Positions 43,547-53,855 are shown, numbered from the stretch's first letter. The stretch: DNA of 64,000 nt from JBBQLG01 sp964251665 (GCA_964251665.1 CAXUKO010000020.1:44375-108374); one strand, 5' to 3'. Notes: generated by a model not told the origin, from the letters alone. Numbers and translations: made by a program.

Positions 43547-46165
43547 ATGGCTACACCGGTACCTCCGCACCTCATACCACCTCACGAGGCCGAGCGCCTG
43601 GAAGAACTGGCCGCTTACCAAATCCTCTACACCCAGGCCGAAGAGGCCTTCGACAACCTGACCCGGATCATGGCCCAGGTCTTTGAGACCCCCATGGTCT
43701 TTATGTCGCTGGTCGATGCCCATACCGTCTTTTATAAATCCCAGGTAGGGCCCTTTGGCCGCACTCAGGTGAGTCGAAACCAGAGTCTGTGTTCATTATC
43801 CATCCTCAAGACCGAGCCTACTGTCTTTGAGGATACCTGGCAGGAAAGCGCCCTGACGACCAATCCGCTCACAAGGGGAGAAGGGGGCATTCGATTTTAT
43901 GCCGGCGCTCCCCTCATTACGGCCCATGGCCTCCCCATTGGCTCGATCTGTGTGGTGGATACCAGCCCCCGGGTGTTTCCACAAGCCCGGCGCGAACTGC
44001 TCCAGCAGTTCGCCCGGGTGTTTATCCACGAGATGGATCTGCGGCTGACCGCCCTCAATCTGGCCCGGGCTCAGGCCGCCACGGCTGCCAGTGAAGCCAG
44101 GCTAAGCACGGTGATAGCCCACGTGCCGGCGTCTATGGTTTTATATCGGGGCCCAGCGCATGTCGTAGACATGCCCAATCAGAATTTTATTACCCTGATC
44201 GACCGGGGACCGGATGTGAGCGGCAAGCCCCTGGGTGAGTTGATGCCCGAACTGGAGGGCCAGGCGTACCTGGGCATTTTAGACGAGGTCTACACCACGG
44301 GGCAGCCTTACCGGTCCTTCGGCGCGCCCGTGGCTATCCGGCAACGGGATGGCGCGATGCAGCACCGGTTTATGGACTTGAACTACGCCCCCCTTCTCGA
44401 TAGTGCCGGGCAGGTGGATGCCATTTTAAGCGTGGCCACCGATGTGACGGACGTGGTCGTGGCCCGCCGGGAACGCGACGAAAGCCAGCGCCAGTTGCTG
44501 GCCTTATTTGAGCAATCACCCGTAGCCTTAGCCACCTACAGCGTGGATGATGCGTTTGTGATTCAATGGGCTAATCCGTTTTTCGGGGAACTGGTTGCCC
44601 GCCCGCCCCAGGCTATTATGGGCAAGCCCTTACTGGAGGCCTTACCGGAGCTGAAAGGTCAGGGCTTTGAGGAAATCCTTAAAAAAGTCATTACGACGAA
44701 TACGCCTTTTATTGCGAATGAAGTAGCCGTCAGTATCCTCCGCAATGGTCAGTTGACCACCATTTATGTGGATCTAACCTATCAACCCCAACGGGGCGCT
44801 CTGGATAAGGTCGAGGCGATCCTGGTCGTAGCCGTGGATGTCACCCAGCAGGTGCTGGCCCGCCAAAAGATAGAGGAGGCAGAAGGCCGACTTCGCGCCA
44901 TCATCAGGCATCTTCCCTCGGCGACCGTTGTATTAAGAGGTCGCGAGCTAATGGTCGAAACGCCGAGTCAACACTTTATTAATATTCTTGATCGAGGGCC
45001 GGATGTCACGGGTAAACCGTTGAGGGAGCTAATGCCCGAGCTGGAAAATCAGTCGTTTCTGAAGATTTTGGACACGGTCTACACCTCTGGACAAACGTTC
45101 CGGGCCTATGGCACCCCGGTTGCTATTCAGCAGGGGGATGGCTCAACCACTCGTGACTTTTTTGATCTGATCTATACGCCCCTGCTGGATACCCAGGGGA
45201 AGCCCTACGCCATCCTCAGCGTCGCCACGAACGTAACCGATGTGATCATGGCGCATCAGCAATTGCAGGAAAGCGAAGAACGGTACCGCCTGTTGTCGGT
45301 GCATCTGGAAGAACAGGTGCAGCAGCGGACGGAGGAATTAGCCGCCACCAATGAAGAACTGGTAGCCACCAATGAGGAGCTTTCGGCCAACAATCAGGCC
45401 TATGCAGCCATCAACGAAGACTTGCAGGAAGCCAATTTCCTGCTGAACCGCTCCAACGACAACCTTCAGCAGTTTGCCTACGTGGCCAGCCATGACCTCC
45501 AGGAACCCCTGCGTAAGATTCAGCAGTTTGGCGATCTGCTGAAGATTCGTTATGCCGGGGCGAGCGGGGAAGAGTTGGGTTACCTGGAGCGCATACAAGT
45601 GGCGGCCCGTCGCATGTCGATGCTCATCAAGGACCTGCTGGACTTCTCGCGTCTCACCACCCGAAGCGCCACCAGCGCACCGGTGGTGCTCAACCAGGTG
45701 ATCGATGACGTCTTAATTGACTTAGAGCTGGTCCTGACTGAAACGGGTGCCCGGGTTGAGGTAGACCCTTTACCGGTGGTGGCGGGAGATGCCGGGCAGC
45801 TGGGTCAATTATTTCAGAACCTGCTGAGCAACGCCCTCAAGTTTCGCCGTCCTGAGGTGGCTCCCCATATTCAAATCAAGTCGAACCGGATCGTGGCAGA
45901 TCAACTACCGGCCGGCATTAAGCTGTCACGTGATGCGTTAGCCTATTACCAGATTGAGGTGATCGACAATGGTATTGGCTTTGATGAAAAGTACGTTGAC
46001 CGCATCTTCGAGGTCTTTCAGCGGCTGCATGGCAGGAAAGAGTATGGCGGTACGGGCATTGGGCTGGCGATTTGCGAAAAGGTGATATCCCAGCATGGGG
46101 GTGCCATTACCGCGCGCAGTCAACCCGGTCAGGGAGCTACCTTCAGTGTCTACTTACCCGGTTGA
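43547..46165 (+). CDS. GAF-PAS-PAS-PAS sensor histidine kinase
   Basis: The 872-residue protein has no membrane segment. An N-terminal GAF domain (about 10-170, ending in FARVFIHEMD) is followed by three PAS domains (about 190-300, 310-430, 450-560) and a coiled coil rich in NEEL repeats (about 585-630). Then come HisKA with phospho-acceptor H649 in VASHDLQEPLRK and an HATPase domain (QNLLSNALKFR, DNGIGFDEKYVDRIFEVF, GGTGIGLAICEKV). PAS1 and PAS3 are nearly the same sequence (both contain DRGPDV-GKPL-ELMPELE), which points to an internal duplication. No response regulator gene is adjacent, so its partner is elsewhere. Confidence 0.9.
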   Translation: MATPVPPHLIPPHEAERLEELAAYQILYTQAEEAFDNLTRIMAQVFETPMVFMSLVDAHTVFYKSQVGPFGRTQVSRNQSLCSLSILKTEPTVFEDTWQESALTTNPLTRGEGGIRFYAGAPLITAHGLPIGSICVVDTSPRVFPQARRELLQQFARVFIHEMDLRLTALNLARAQAATAASEARLSTVIAHVPASMVLYRGPAHVVDMPNQNFITLIDRGPDVSGKPLGELMPELEGQAYLGILDEVYTTGQPYRSFGAPVAIRQRDGAMQHRFMDLNYAPLLDSAGQVDAILSVATDVTDVVVARRERDESQRQLLALFEQSPVALATYSVDDAFVIQWANPFFGELVARPPQAIMGKPLLEALPELKGQGFEEILKKVITTNTPFIANEVAVSILRNGQLTTIYVDLTYQPQRGALDKVEAILVVAVDVTQQVLARQKIEEAEGRLRAIIRHLPSATVVLRGRELMVETPSQHFINILDRGPDVTGKPLRELMPELENQSFLKILDTVYTSGQTFRAYGTPVAIQQGDGSTTRDFFDLIYTPLLDTQGKPYAILSVATNVTDVIMAHQQLQESEERYRLLSVHLEEQVQQRTEELAATNEELVATNEELSANNQAYAAINEDLQEANFLLNRSNDNLQQFAYVASHDLQEPLRKIQQFGDLLKIRYAGASGEELGYLERIQVAARRMSMLIKDLLDFSRLTTRSATSAPVVLNQVIDDVLIDLELVLTETGARVEVDPLPVVAGDAGQLGQLFQNLLSNALKFRRPEVAPHIQIKSNRIVADQLPAGIKLSRDALAYYQIEVIDNGIGFDEKYVDRIFEVFQRLHGRKEYGGTGIGLAICEKVISQHGGAITARSQPGQGATFSVYLPG

Positions 46166-46480
46166 CACTACAAAGTAGAATAGATGGTGCGCTTGTCGGC
46201 GGACCGTTACAAAACGGCCAACACGCTCACTGAGATAAAGTGAAATAGTCTCCTAACTAAGGCACTAAAAATCAGTGTACGGCAATAAACACTACATTAT
46301 TTCAGCACACCTGTCTTCGAGAATCACTCGTTTTTAGTCTATTTACTTATTCTGAAATTGCTGATGTAAAGACACGCTAACTTTTTATCCGTATTCAACT
46401 ATAAAATTTCGCCATTTAATACTACTTTAACAGCAGAAAACTACTGCGACTCGTATCTTCGAAGCTATACGCATTATTAC
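46166..46480. other. 315-bp gap: promoter region of the first 180-residue paralogue
   Basis: AT-rich DNA after the kinase stop. TATCTTCG at 46454-46461 resembles the TAnnTTTG -7 element and lies 20 nt before the next start. Nothing else was seen. Confidence 0.4.
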
Positions 46481-47026
46481 ATGTTAAAAAAGCTGGCTAT
46501 CCTTAGCTTATTCGCTCTTCTACTGAGTCATACGCTGGCCAGCGTATTGGTCTGGGGTATTGGGTGGTGGCAGGCCGAAGGAGACCTCTCGGAACGTTTA
46601 CAGGTCTACCGGTCGGTCGATAGCATTGTGGAGTTTCAGATTCCGCTTAATGACCCGGCCGATGGCAACGCAATGGCGCACACCACCGAAGACGGGTTTC
46701 GCTACCGGGGCCACTATTACAGCGTCGTTAGCTTAGAGGTCATCAACGATACGCTGCACATTGCCGGACTCGAAACGCACAACCGCCAGTTCTGGTCCGA
46801 CGATCTGCTGGCTTTTCTGAACGATCATCTGAACACGTCCGACAACGGCCACAAGGCGAACCAACTACTGAAATTTCTGCTTAAAGAGTACTCGCCCAAC
46901 GCGCGTACAATGTTTAGTTTCCCCCAACGGCCTTGGCGCGAGTCGGTTCGGATTCCGCAGGCACCCGTTGTTTTTGCTACGCGCACCGCGCCCATTCATT
47001 CTCCCCCACCCAATCGGGTTGCCTGA
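46481..47026 (+). CDS. Membrane-anchored protein of unknown family, paralogue A
   Basis: The 181-residue protein starts with one hydrophobic helix (about 5-29) and continues as a soluble domain. Shared features with paralogues at 56487 and 59040 are WQAE-DLSE-L, VEFQIPL, DGF-YRGHYY-VVSLE, DTLHIAGLE, a HKANQLLK-LLKEY-PN helix, and a C-terminal HSPPP motif. It sits 226 bp upstream of a TonB receptor gene. I do not recognise the family. The anchored soluble domain and pairing with receptors suggest a helper or sensor for uptake. Confidence 0.65.
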   Translation: MLKKLAILSLFALLLSHTLASVLVWGIGWWQAEGDLSERLQVYRSVDSIVEFQIPLNDPADGNAMAHTTEDGFRYRGHYYSVVSLEVINDTLHIAGLETHNRQFWSDDLLAFLNDHLNTSDNGHKANQLLKFLLKEYSPNARTMFSFPQRPWRESVRIPQAPVVFATRTAPIHSPPPNRVA

Positions 47027-47252
47027 CCGTTGGTAATTAGTGCGCCCGTCATCGCCCAAAAGCGAGCGTCCGGCCTGTATGACTGCGGTTGTCTATTTCC
47101 CTTTTCTCCTGTTTTTCGCTGACTATCGCCTGAACACTGATCCATTCGGCGTGGGCTATGCCCGTATTGTTCTTCCATCAATCCGTCTAAGTACGACGAA
47201 TCCGTGACCTAAAAACTCGCCTGGAATCGGCGTACCGTCCATTCTATGACCC

Positions 47253-50036
47253 ATGAAGTTAGTTTATATATTCTTACTTTTCCTGCTATGTCTACTGGGT
47301 GTTCCCCAGTCTAGCCGGGCTCAAAACCGCCCTGTTACAGGTTCTGTTACCGATGCCCAAACGGGTAAGCCATTGGGCGGAGCAACTGTCCGGCTCAAAG
47401 GGATGGTGTTAGGCACGGTCACCAGCGAAGCGGGCCAGTTCACACTCACTGTGCCACCAACAGACAGCCGTATCCTGCTGGTATCGATGGTCGGTTATAG
47501 TCGGCAGGAAGTAACCCCTGTTGACGGGCAACCGGTACGGGTAGCCCTTACTCCCTCGTCAGAACTGCTCGATCAGGTCGTTGTAGCCGCATCCCGGGTG
47601 GAAGAAAGCCTGTTGCGTTCGCCCGTCAGTATCGAACAACTCGATGCCCGCGCCATCCGGCAGTCACCGTCAGCCAACTACTTCGAAGCCCTCAACAACG
47701 TGAAAGGAGTCGACATGGTCACCAGCGGCCTGACCTACCGGCAGATCAACACGCGGGGGTTTAACTCGACGGGTAACAGCCGATTTCTGCAACTCGTCGA
47801 TGGGGTCGATAACCAGTCGCCGGGCCTGGGCTTTGCCGTGGGTAATCTGTTTGGTGTGTCCGATCTGGACGTCGAATCGGCGGAGTTGATCCCGGGATCA
47901 GCGTCGGCCCTCTATGGCCCAGTGGCCTTTAACGGGCTGCTCTATACCCGCACTAAAAGCCCCTTCGACTACCAGGGGTTGAGTGTGCAGCAGAAAACGG
48001 GCATCAATCACGTAGCCGATCCAACGGGCGGGGGTGTCAAACCGTTCACCGAAACATCCCTGCGTTACGCCAAAACGATTGGCAACCGGTTCGCGGTTAA
48101 ACTCAACGCGTCATATTTGAAAGGCCGCGACTGGTATGCGGCTGACGGCACCGACATTGACCCTAACACGGCAGCCGACAAGCGGGGACCGACCAACCCC
48201 GGCCGCGACATGCTGAATAGCTATGGCGACGAAGTGGCCCAGACCCTGCCCGGCATCGGGCGAGTATCCCGAACGGGCTACGCCGAACGGGACCTGACCA
48301 ACTACGACGTTTACAGCCTGAAGCTAAACGGCGCGGTGCATTACCGGATCACTAAACATATCGAAGCCATCTACGCCTTAAATTTTAGTCAGGGAACAGC
48401 GAATTACACGGGTAGCAGCCGGTTTATGCTTCAGGATTTTGGGCTCACCCAGCAACGGCTCGAACTCCGGGGAACCAACTTCTTTATCCGGGGATACTCG
48501 ACGGCTGAAAACTCGAACCATTCCTACAACACCCGTTCGCTGGGGCAACTTATCAACCGGACCTGGGTTCGGGATTTGAGTGGAAACCTGGTTTCGCCCG
48601 ATCAGGCCGATGCTGCCTGGTTTACCCGCTACGGAGCTGCCTACAATGGAACGGTCAATGGCGTGACGGCGCAGAATAACGACGCGGCCCGCGCTTTTGC
48701 CGATCAGGGCCGATACCTACCCGGTTCGGCTCAGTTTAACCAGCAGAAAGACCGCTACATCGGTATTGCGGGGCTACAGGGGGCGGGCGTGTTGAGCCAG
48801 AGCAAGCTGTACCACCTCGAAGGCCTGTACGATTTTGCCCCGATCATCAAGGTAGTCAGTCTTCAGGTGGGGGGTAATCTGCGGCATTATGCCATGGAAA
48901 CCAATGGCACGCTCTTCGAGGACAAGGCGAATAAAGTGCGGGTCGATGAATACGGTGCGTTTGTGCAGGCGGCCAAGACGTTACTCAACGACCGGTTGAA
49001 ACTGACCCTATCGGGCCGCTACGACAAGAACCAGAATTTCGCCGGTAACTTCACGCCCCGCGCATCAGCCGTCTATTCGGTCGGTGAGGCCCACCACTTC
49101 CGGGCCAGTTACCAGACGGGGTTTCGCAACCCGACCGTGCCTGATCAGTTTATTAAGCTCAACGTCGGTCCGATCATCATTCTGGGGGGCGCACCCAGTA
49201 ACTCGGCGGGGCTGAATGCCTACGAGAATTCGTTTACGGCCGCTTCGGTGGGTGCATTCGGAGCCGCTTTTGGGCAGGCGGTGGGGGCAGGAACCCCGTT
49301 TCCGCAGGCCGTGGCGGCTAATAAAGACAAACTGGTCAAGTCGAATGTGGCCTACATCCGGCCCGAACAGTCGCAGTCGTTCGAGGTGGGTTATAAGGGC
49401 CTGCTGGGTAATCGTTTGCTGATCGACCTGAGTTATTACCACGGCCAGTACCGCAACTTTCTGATCAATCAGGTGGTCATCCGTCCCAACAGCCCGGTCT
49501 TACTAGCCGATGGTTCAGTGAATTCGGCTGCCGCCGCCGACGTGCTGACGGCCACCAGCCGGCAGGCGTTTCAACTCTACACCAATGCCGCCGACCGCGT
49601 ATCGACCGATGGAGCCAGTGCCGGGCTGACCACATTTCTGAGCCGGGGCTACCGCCTGATGGCCAACCTAACCTGGGCACAGTTCAACATCCTGGACGCC
49701 AATCCGAACAACATTCCGGCTTTCAACACGCCCCGTTTCAAGAGCAATCTCGTGCTAAGCAACGACCGGCTGACCGAGCGCGTTGGTTTCAGCCTGGCCT
49801 GGCACTGGCAGGAAGCCTTCGACTGGTACGGCACCTTTACCCAGAATCAGCCGGGCCGCATTCCGGTCTATTCGCTGCTCGACGCGCAGGTCAGTTACCG
49901 GGTACCTGCGGTGAAAACCGTCGTGAAACTGGGGGCTAGTAATCTAGCCAATAATTACGTGGTGCAGGCGTATGGCTCCCCGGCTGTGGGTGGCCTGTAT
50001 TACCTGACGCTGACCTTTGACGAGTTGATGCGGTAA
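47253..50036 (+). CDS. TonB-dependent outer membrane receptor with CarboxypepD_reg-like domain
   Basis: The 927-residue protein has a signal peptide (1-23), a CarboxypepD_reg-like domain (about 26-105), a plug (about 115-235, with LDQVVVAASRVEESLLRSPV and ESAELIPGSASALYGP) and a long barrel. The barrel ends in a typical aromatic-rich C-terminus (YYLTLTFDELMR). It is not a SusC, as no SusD follows. The next gene is an MFS transporter, so the two may move the same small substrate across the outer and inner membranes. Confidence 0.9.
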   Translation: MKLVYIFLLFLLCLLGVPQSSRAQNRPVTGSVTDAQTGKPLGGATVRLKGMVLGTVTSEAGQFTLTVPPTDSRILLVSMVGYSRQEVTPVDGQPVRVALTPSSELLDQVVVAASRVEESLLRSPVSIEQLDARAIRQSPSANYFEALNNVKGVDMVTSGLTYRQINTRGFNSTGNSRFLQLVDGVDNQSPGLGFAVGNLFGVSDLDVESAELIPGSASALYGPVAFNGLLYTRTKSPFDYQGLSVQQKTGINHVADPTGGGVKPFTETSLRYAKTIGNRFAVKLNASYLKGRDWYAADGTDIDPNTAADKRGPTNPGRDMLNSYGDEVAQTLPGIGRVSRTGYAERDLTNYDVYSLKLNGAVHYRITKHIEAIYALNFSQGTANYTGSSRFMLQDFGLTQQRLELRGTNFFIRGYSTAENSNHSYNTRSLGQLINRTWVRDLSGNLVSPDQADAAWFTRYGAAYNGTVNGVTAQNNDAARAFADQGRYLPGSAQFNQQKDRYIGIAGLQGAGVLSQSKLYHLEGLYDFAPIIKVVSLQVGGNLRHYAMETNGTLFEDKANKVRVDEYGAFVQAAKTLLNDRLKLTLSGRYDKNQNFAGNFTPRASAVYSVGEAHHFRASYQTGFRNPTVPDQFIKLNVGPIIILGGAPSNSAGLNAYENSFTAASVGAFGAAFGQAVGAGTPFPQAVAANKDKLVKSNVAYIRPEQSQSFEVGYKGLLGNRLLIDLSYYHGQYRNFLINQVVIRPNSPVLLADGSVNSAAAADVLTATSRQAFQLYTNAADRVSTDGASAGLTTFLSRGYRLMANLTWAQFNILDANPNNIPAFNTPRFKSNLVLSNDRLTERVGFSLAWHWQEAFDWYGTFTQNQPGRIPVYSLLDAQVSYRVPAVKTVVKLGASNLANNYVVQAYGSPAVGGLYYLTLTFDELMR

Positions 50037-50098
50037 TAACGAGTCGATTGGGGTAGCGGTAAATGCCGTTGTCTCAATTGGCTAACACACAAACAGAT

Positions 50099-51316
50099 AT
50101 GGAACAGACAGCGATTAAAGTACCTGAAACCAGTACCAGCCGGGCCGACTGGCGGGCGTTCGGTCTTTGTTTTATGGCTTACCTGCTGGGGGGAACGGTG
50201 TCGACGCTGCTGTCGGTGTTTCTGCCCGTCATCCTTCCCGAGTTCAGGGCCGATGCGTCGTCGGGTGCCTTGCTCAATGCTGCTTTTATCTACGGCTGGG
50301 TGCTGGGTGGCTTGGGCTTTGGTCTGCTGGCCGACCGTCTGGGGCGGGTACGGGCCATCGCGCTGGCTACGGCGCTGGTGGGCCTGTTTACCGTGGCCAG
50401 CGTGTGGTCGGGTAGCTGGCCAATGCTGGCCGGGCTGCGGTTCATGGCTGGTATGGGCGTGGGCGGCGTGCTGGTCGTCACGACGATCTACCTGTCTGAA
50501 ATCTGGCCGGAGCGGGGTCGTCCGGTGGTACTGGGTCTGCTGGCGATGGCATTTCCGGTGGGTATCGTGCTGGCCGGGAGCCTGAACCTGCTGGTAGCGC
50601 AGTGGCGGCAGGCGTTTTATCTGGGACTATTGCCCCTGGTGTTAACGTTCCTGATTGTCACGCTGCTGCCCGAATCGACCCACTGGCAAACAGCCCGCCG
50701 GACGGCCATTCCCGGTACACAGTCGATCTGGCAACCGGAGTACCGGACCTCAATTGTGCAGGGTGGCCTTATTTTCAGCGCGGTACTGATCGGTTTGTGG
50801 GCCATTTTTTCATGGACACCCTCGTGGGTACAAACCCTGTTTACCCACGAAGCCGACGCCCGGCAGGCGCGGGGCCTGACCATGATGCTCTTTGGGCTGG
50901 GCGGTATTGCCGGTGGGGCCGTGTCGGGCCTGCTGGTCAACCGGCTGGGTATGCGCCGGACGCTGCTGGGTACGTTTGCCGGTTGTCTGCTGGGGTGCTG
51001 GCTGTTGTTTGGCACGAACCGGGGGTTCTCCCCCGTCGTGTATGCCGAAACGGCCCTGCTGGCGCTTTGTTTTGGTGTCAGTCAGGGAACGCTGTCGAGT
51101 TTCGTGCCGCTGCTGTTTCCGGTAGCGATTCGGGCCACGGCCACGGGTTTCTGCTTCAACGTGGGGCGGGTGCTCACGGCAACGGGCGTGTTTTTCGTCG
51201 GTTCACTGGTTGCCGTGTTCGGTGGGCTGGGCAACGCACTGCTGTTCTTTTCGCTCACCTTCGCCCTGGCCTTTGTGGCTACCTGGTTCAGCCGCCGGAC
51301 GCCATCAATGAACTAA
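50099..51316 (+). CDS. MFS transporter
   Basis: The product from ATG 50099 is 405 residues with 12 predicted helices. An earlier in-frame ATG at 50063 is possible. The first-loop signature is clear (LGFGLLADRLGRVRAIAL), and GVGGVLVVTTIYLSEIWPER resembles the sugar or aromatic-acid:proton symporter branch. The loop between the two halves includes TARRTAIPGTQSIWQPEYR. It starts shortly after the TonB receptor and 24 bp before an AhpD-like gene. Substrate unknown. Confidence 0.85.
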   Translation: MEQTAIKVPETSTSRADWRAFGLCFMAYLLGGTVSTLLSVFLPVILPEFRADASSGALLNAAFIYGWVLGGLGFGLLADRLGRVRAIALATALVGLFTVASVWSGSWPMLAGLRFMAGMGVGGVLVVTTIYLSEIWPERGRPVVLGLLAMAFPVGIVLAGSLNLLVAQWRQAFYLGLLPLVLTFLIVTLLPESTHWQTARRTAIPGTQSIWQPEYRTSIVQGGLIFSAVLIGLWAIFSWTPSWVQTLFTHEADARQARGLTMMLFGLGGIAGGAVSGLLVNRLGMRRTLLGTFAGCLLGCWLLFGTNRGFSPVVYAETALLALCFGVSQGTLSSFVPLLFPVAIRATATGFCFNVGRVLTATGVFFVGSLVAVFGGLGNALLFFSLTFALAFVATWFSRRTPSMN

Positions 51317-51340
51317 ATTTTAACTATAAAAGACATAGAA

Positions 51341-51895
51341 ATGCCTCATATTCAACTTCCCGATGGTGTTCCCGGTATCCGGAGTCTGGTTATGTACCGT
51401 CCCGATACGGGCAAACCGCTGTATGATTTGGCGCAGGTGCTACTGCGGGGTGAGTCGCCCCTGAGCACGGCCGAGCGCGAACTGATTGCGACTTACGTGT
51501 CGGCCCGCAACCACTGCAATTTCTGTACGCAGAGCCACGCGGCTGCCGCCCGTGTCCTGTTCGGTGATGACCGCGACGTGGTCGACTTTGTGCTGGATGA
51601 ATACGAAACTGCGCCTATTTCCGACAAGATGAAGGCGTTGCTTACCATTGCCGGTCGGGTGCAGGCCGATGCCCGAACGGTGATTGATGCCGATGTCGCC
51701 CGCGCCCGGGAACACGGCGCTACCGACCGGGATATTCACGATACCGTCCTGATTGCGGCCACGTTCTGTATGTTCAATCGCTACGTCGATGGCCTGGCTA
51801 CGCTCTCACCCACCGATTCGGCCGTGTACGAGCCGATGGGAGAACGACTGGCGCAGCACGGTTATGCGCTGCCCAACCCGGCTCCACAGCTGTAA
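51341..51895 (+). CDS. AhpD-like/carboxymuconolactone decarboxylase-family protein (copy 1)
   Basis: The 184-residue all-helical protein has the CMD/AhpD core with redox motif CNFCTQSH (CxxC followed by His) after the ELIATYVSARNH helix. A C-terminal helix contains DIHDTVLIAATFCMFNRYVDG. Members with this motif reduce peroxides or disulfides, while decarboxylase members lack it. It is one of three related copies in the window (also 52042 and 55696). It follows the MFS gene by 24 bp and precedes a strong terminator. Confidence 0.87.
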   Translation: MPHIQLPDGVPGIRSLVMYRPDTGKPLYDLAQVLLRGESPLSTAERELIATYVSARNHCNFCTQSHAAAARVLFGDDRDVVDFVLDEYETAPISDKMKALLTIAGRVQADARTVIDADVARAREHGATDRDIHDTVLIAATFCMFNRYVDGLATLSPTDSAVYEPMGERLAQHGYALPNPAPQL

Positions 51896-51900
51896 AGCGA

Positions 51901-51930
51901 AAACAGGACGACCGTTAAGTCGTCCTGTTT
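51901..51930 (+). terminator. Perfect 12-bp hairpin terminator
   Basis: AAACAGGACGAC (51901-51912) pairs perfectly with GTCGTCCTGTTT (51919-51930) around a 6-nt loop. It starts five bases after the AhpD-like copy 1 stop. The T content on the right is modest, but the stem is strong. Confidence 0.75.
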
Positions 51931-52041
51931 GAACAGTGTTTCATAGGTTATTTAAGCGTGTTCTCCGCCTGTGCCCGTACGGCGGGCGGAGACATTTTTT
52001 ACTCACCATAAATATAGGCAATAAACCATACACACTTTCTT

Positions 52042-52617
52042 ATGGCTCATATTCAATTACCCGAAGGATTACCCGGTATTCGGGGGCCGATGGCATTCAG
52101 TCCCGAAACCACGAAGCCGCTCAATTTACTGGTCGATCAACTGCTTTGGTCACCCGACAATACCCTCAGCCGGGGCGAACGCGAATTGATAGCCACTTAT
52201 GTGTCCTCGGAAAACGACTGTCAATACTGCCAGACCATCCACGGAGCCATTGCCAGTCACTGCCTCGGCGATGACGACTGGAGTCTGGTCCGGCAGGTGA
52301 AAGACAATCCCGAAACCGCCCCGATCTCTGAAAAGATGAAGGCGTTGCTGGCCATTGCGGGCAGCGTGCAAAAAGGGGGGAAACACGTCTCGACCGACCA
52401 GGTCGAGCGGGCAAAAACGCTGGGAGCGACGGATAAGGAAATCCATGATACGGTACTGATTGCCGCTGCCTTCTGTATGTTCAACCGCTACGTAGACGGG
52501 CTGGCGACCTGGATGCCCGATGATCCCGCGATGTTTCGACAGCGGGCCGCGCTGGTGGCCGAGCACGGTTATTCGGCGGCTAATCCAATTTCTGTAACTA
52601 TCCCCACCCCCGCATGA
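52042..52617 (+). CDS. AhpD-like/carboxymuconolactone decarboxylase-family protein (copy 2)
   Basis: The 191-residue protein resembles copy 1 from end to end. The redox motif is CQYCQTIH, and the C-terminal helix reads EIHDTVLIAAAFCMFNRYVD. It has its own unit after the terminator at 51901-51930. Its stop overlaps the DUF3179 start by ATGA, so the two are translated together. A role in peroxide or thiol chemistry is expected from the family. Confidence 0.87.
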   Translation: MAHIQLPEGLPGIRGPMAFSPETTKPLNLLVDQLLWSPDNTLSRGERELIATYVSSENDCQYCQTIHGAIASHCLGDDDWSLVRQVKDNPETAPISEKMKALLAIAGSVQKGGKHVSTDQVERAKTLGATDKEIHDTVLIAAAFCMFNRYVDGLATWMPDDPAMFRQRAALVAEHGYSAANPISVTIPTPA

Positions 52618-53855
52618 AAACGCGCTACTGGTTTCTGATCGGTGTCTTGCTGCTGAGCCTGCTCGAAGCAGCCCGCGTGTATTTCATCATGCCTTTTCCG
52701 GGCAGCCAGCTCGACGACGCGGCCAGTCTAAGCCGACTGGAAACAGCGTACTGGCTGCACCAGTATGCCTCCTGGCTCCAGGTGGCTGGCGGACTGGTCC
52801 TGCTGGTGCTGGCCTATCGACTGCTCCGTAAACCAGCCCGACCCTGGGCGCGCTGGCTCGTAGTGGGGGGGGCCGTGCTCTATGGTGTCGTGCTGTATAT
52901 GGTCAACGGAGAGATGATGGCCGACCGAATGTTTCAGCAACCCATCCACAAGCAGGTTGTCGCGCTGAAACAGAACAAAATCCCCCTGACCAAGCTTGTG
53001 CTCGGTTTTGCCTCGGCGGGGCAGGCAACGGCCTATCCCATCCAATTAATCGGCTACCACCATCAGGTGCGCGATACCGTGGGCGGTCGATCCATCATGG
53101 TCACCTACTGCACCGTTTGCCGGACCGGGCGGGTGTTCAGTCCGGAGCCGGGTGGGCAAACCGATGACTTCCGATTGGTCGGTATGGACCATTTCAATGC
53201 TATGTTTGAGGATAAACGTACCGGTACGTGGTGGCGGCAGGCCACGGGTGAAGCCGTGGTGGGTCCCCTGCGCGGGCAGCAACTCCCTGAACTCGGTGCC
53301 CGGCAGATGACGCTCGGCGAATGGGTGGCCGAACACCCCAACACCCGCGTATTGCAGGCCGATCCGACGTTTGCGAAGGAGTTCGATCACATGAAAAATT
53401 ACGAAAAAGGGCTCTCGAAAGGGGAACTGACCCGGCGCGATTCAGCCTCCTGGCAACCCAAATCGTGGGTCGTCGGTGTAGAGTGGGGGGGAGCCGCCAC
53501 TGCCTTCGACTGGAATCAGTTGCAAATCAGCCGCGTCCTGAGTGGAACCGTAGGTACGGAGCCGGTGCTACTAACGATAGCACCCGATAGTGTCTCTTTT
53601 GGGGCCTGGAGCCGGCGGGTCAACGGGAAAACACGCACGTTTGCCTGCGCCAATCGCCAACTGACCGATCATGAGACTGGTTCAGTCTGGACCTGGCGGG
53701 GAACCTGCGTGGCCGGTGCGTTAAGGGGGTGTCAACTCGCCCTTATCCCGAAAGCCTACCAGGAGTTCTGGCATTCGTGGCGGTCGTTTCATCCCCAAAC
53801 CCGGCAGGCACTTGAGGTGTCGAACCAGACCGCTAGCCAGCACACCATCCATTAA
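52614..53855 (+). CDS. DUF3179 domain protein with N-terminal membrane helices
   Basis: The 413-residue protein has three N-terminal membrane helices (about 5-25, 45-70, 80-100). The DUF3179 domain follows, recognised by the TYCTVCRTGRVF motif, FRLVGMDHFNAMFEDKRTG-type segment, TWWRQATGEAVVGPLRGQ and a second cysteine region (TFACANRQL). The CxxC suggests metal or redox chemistry. The function of the family is not established. ATGA overlap with AhpD-like copy 2 indicates a functional link. Confidence 0.85.
   Translation: MKTRYWFLIGVLLLSLLEAARVYFIMPFPGSQLDDAASLSRLETAYWLHQYASWLQVAGGLVLLVLAYRLLRKPARPWARWLVVGGAVLYGVVLYMVNGEMMADRMFQQPIHKQVVALKQNKIPLTKLVLGFASAGQATAYPIQLIGYHHQVRDTVGGRSIMVTYCTVCRTGRVFSPEPGGQTDDFRLVGMDHFNAMFEDKRTGTWWRQATGEAVVGPLRGQQLPELGARQMTLGEWVAEHPNTRVLQADPTFAKEFDHMKNYEKGLSKGELTRRDSASWQPKSWVVGVEWGGAATAFDWNQLQISRVLSGTVGTEPVLLTIAPDSVSFGAWSRRVNGKTRTFACANRQLTDHETGSVWTWRGTCVAGALRGCQLALIPKAYQEFWHSWRSFHPQTRQALEVSNQTASQHTIH

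Noticed and set aside
50602..51426. 274-codon plus-strand frame
   Set aside because: Overlaps the MFS gene and the AhpD-like gene in another frame, with no family signature.
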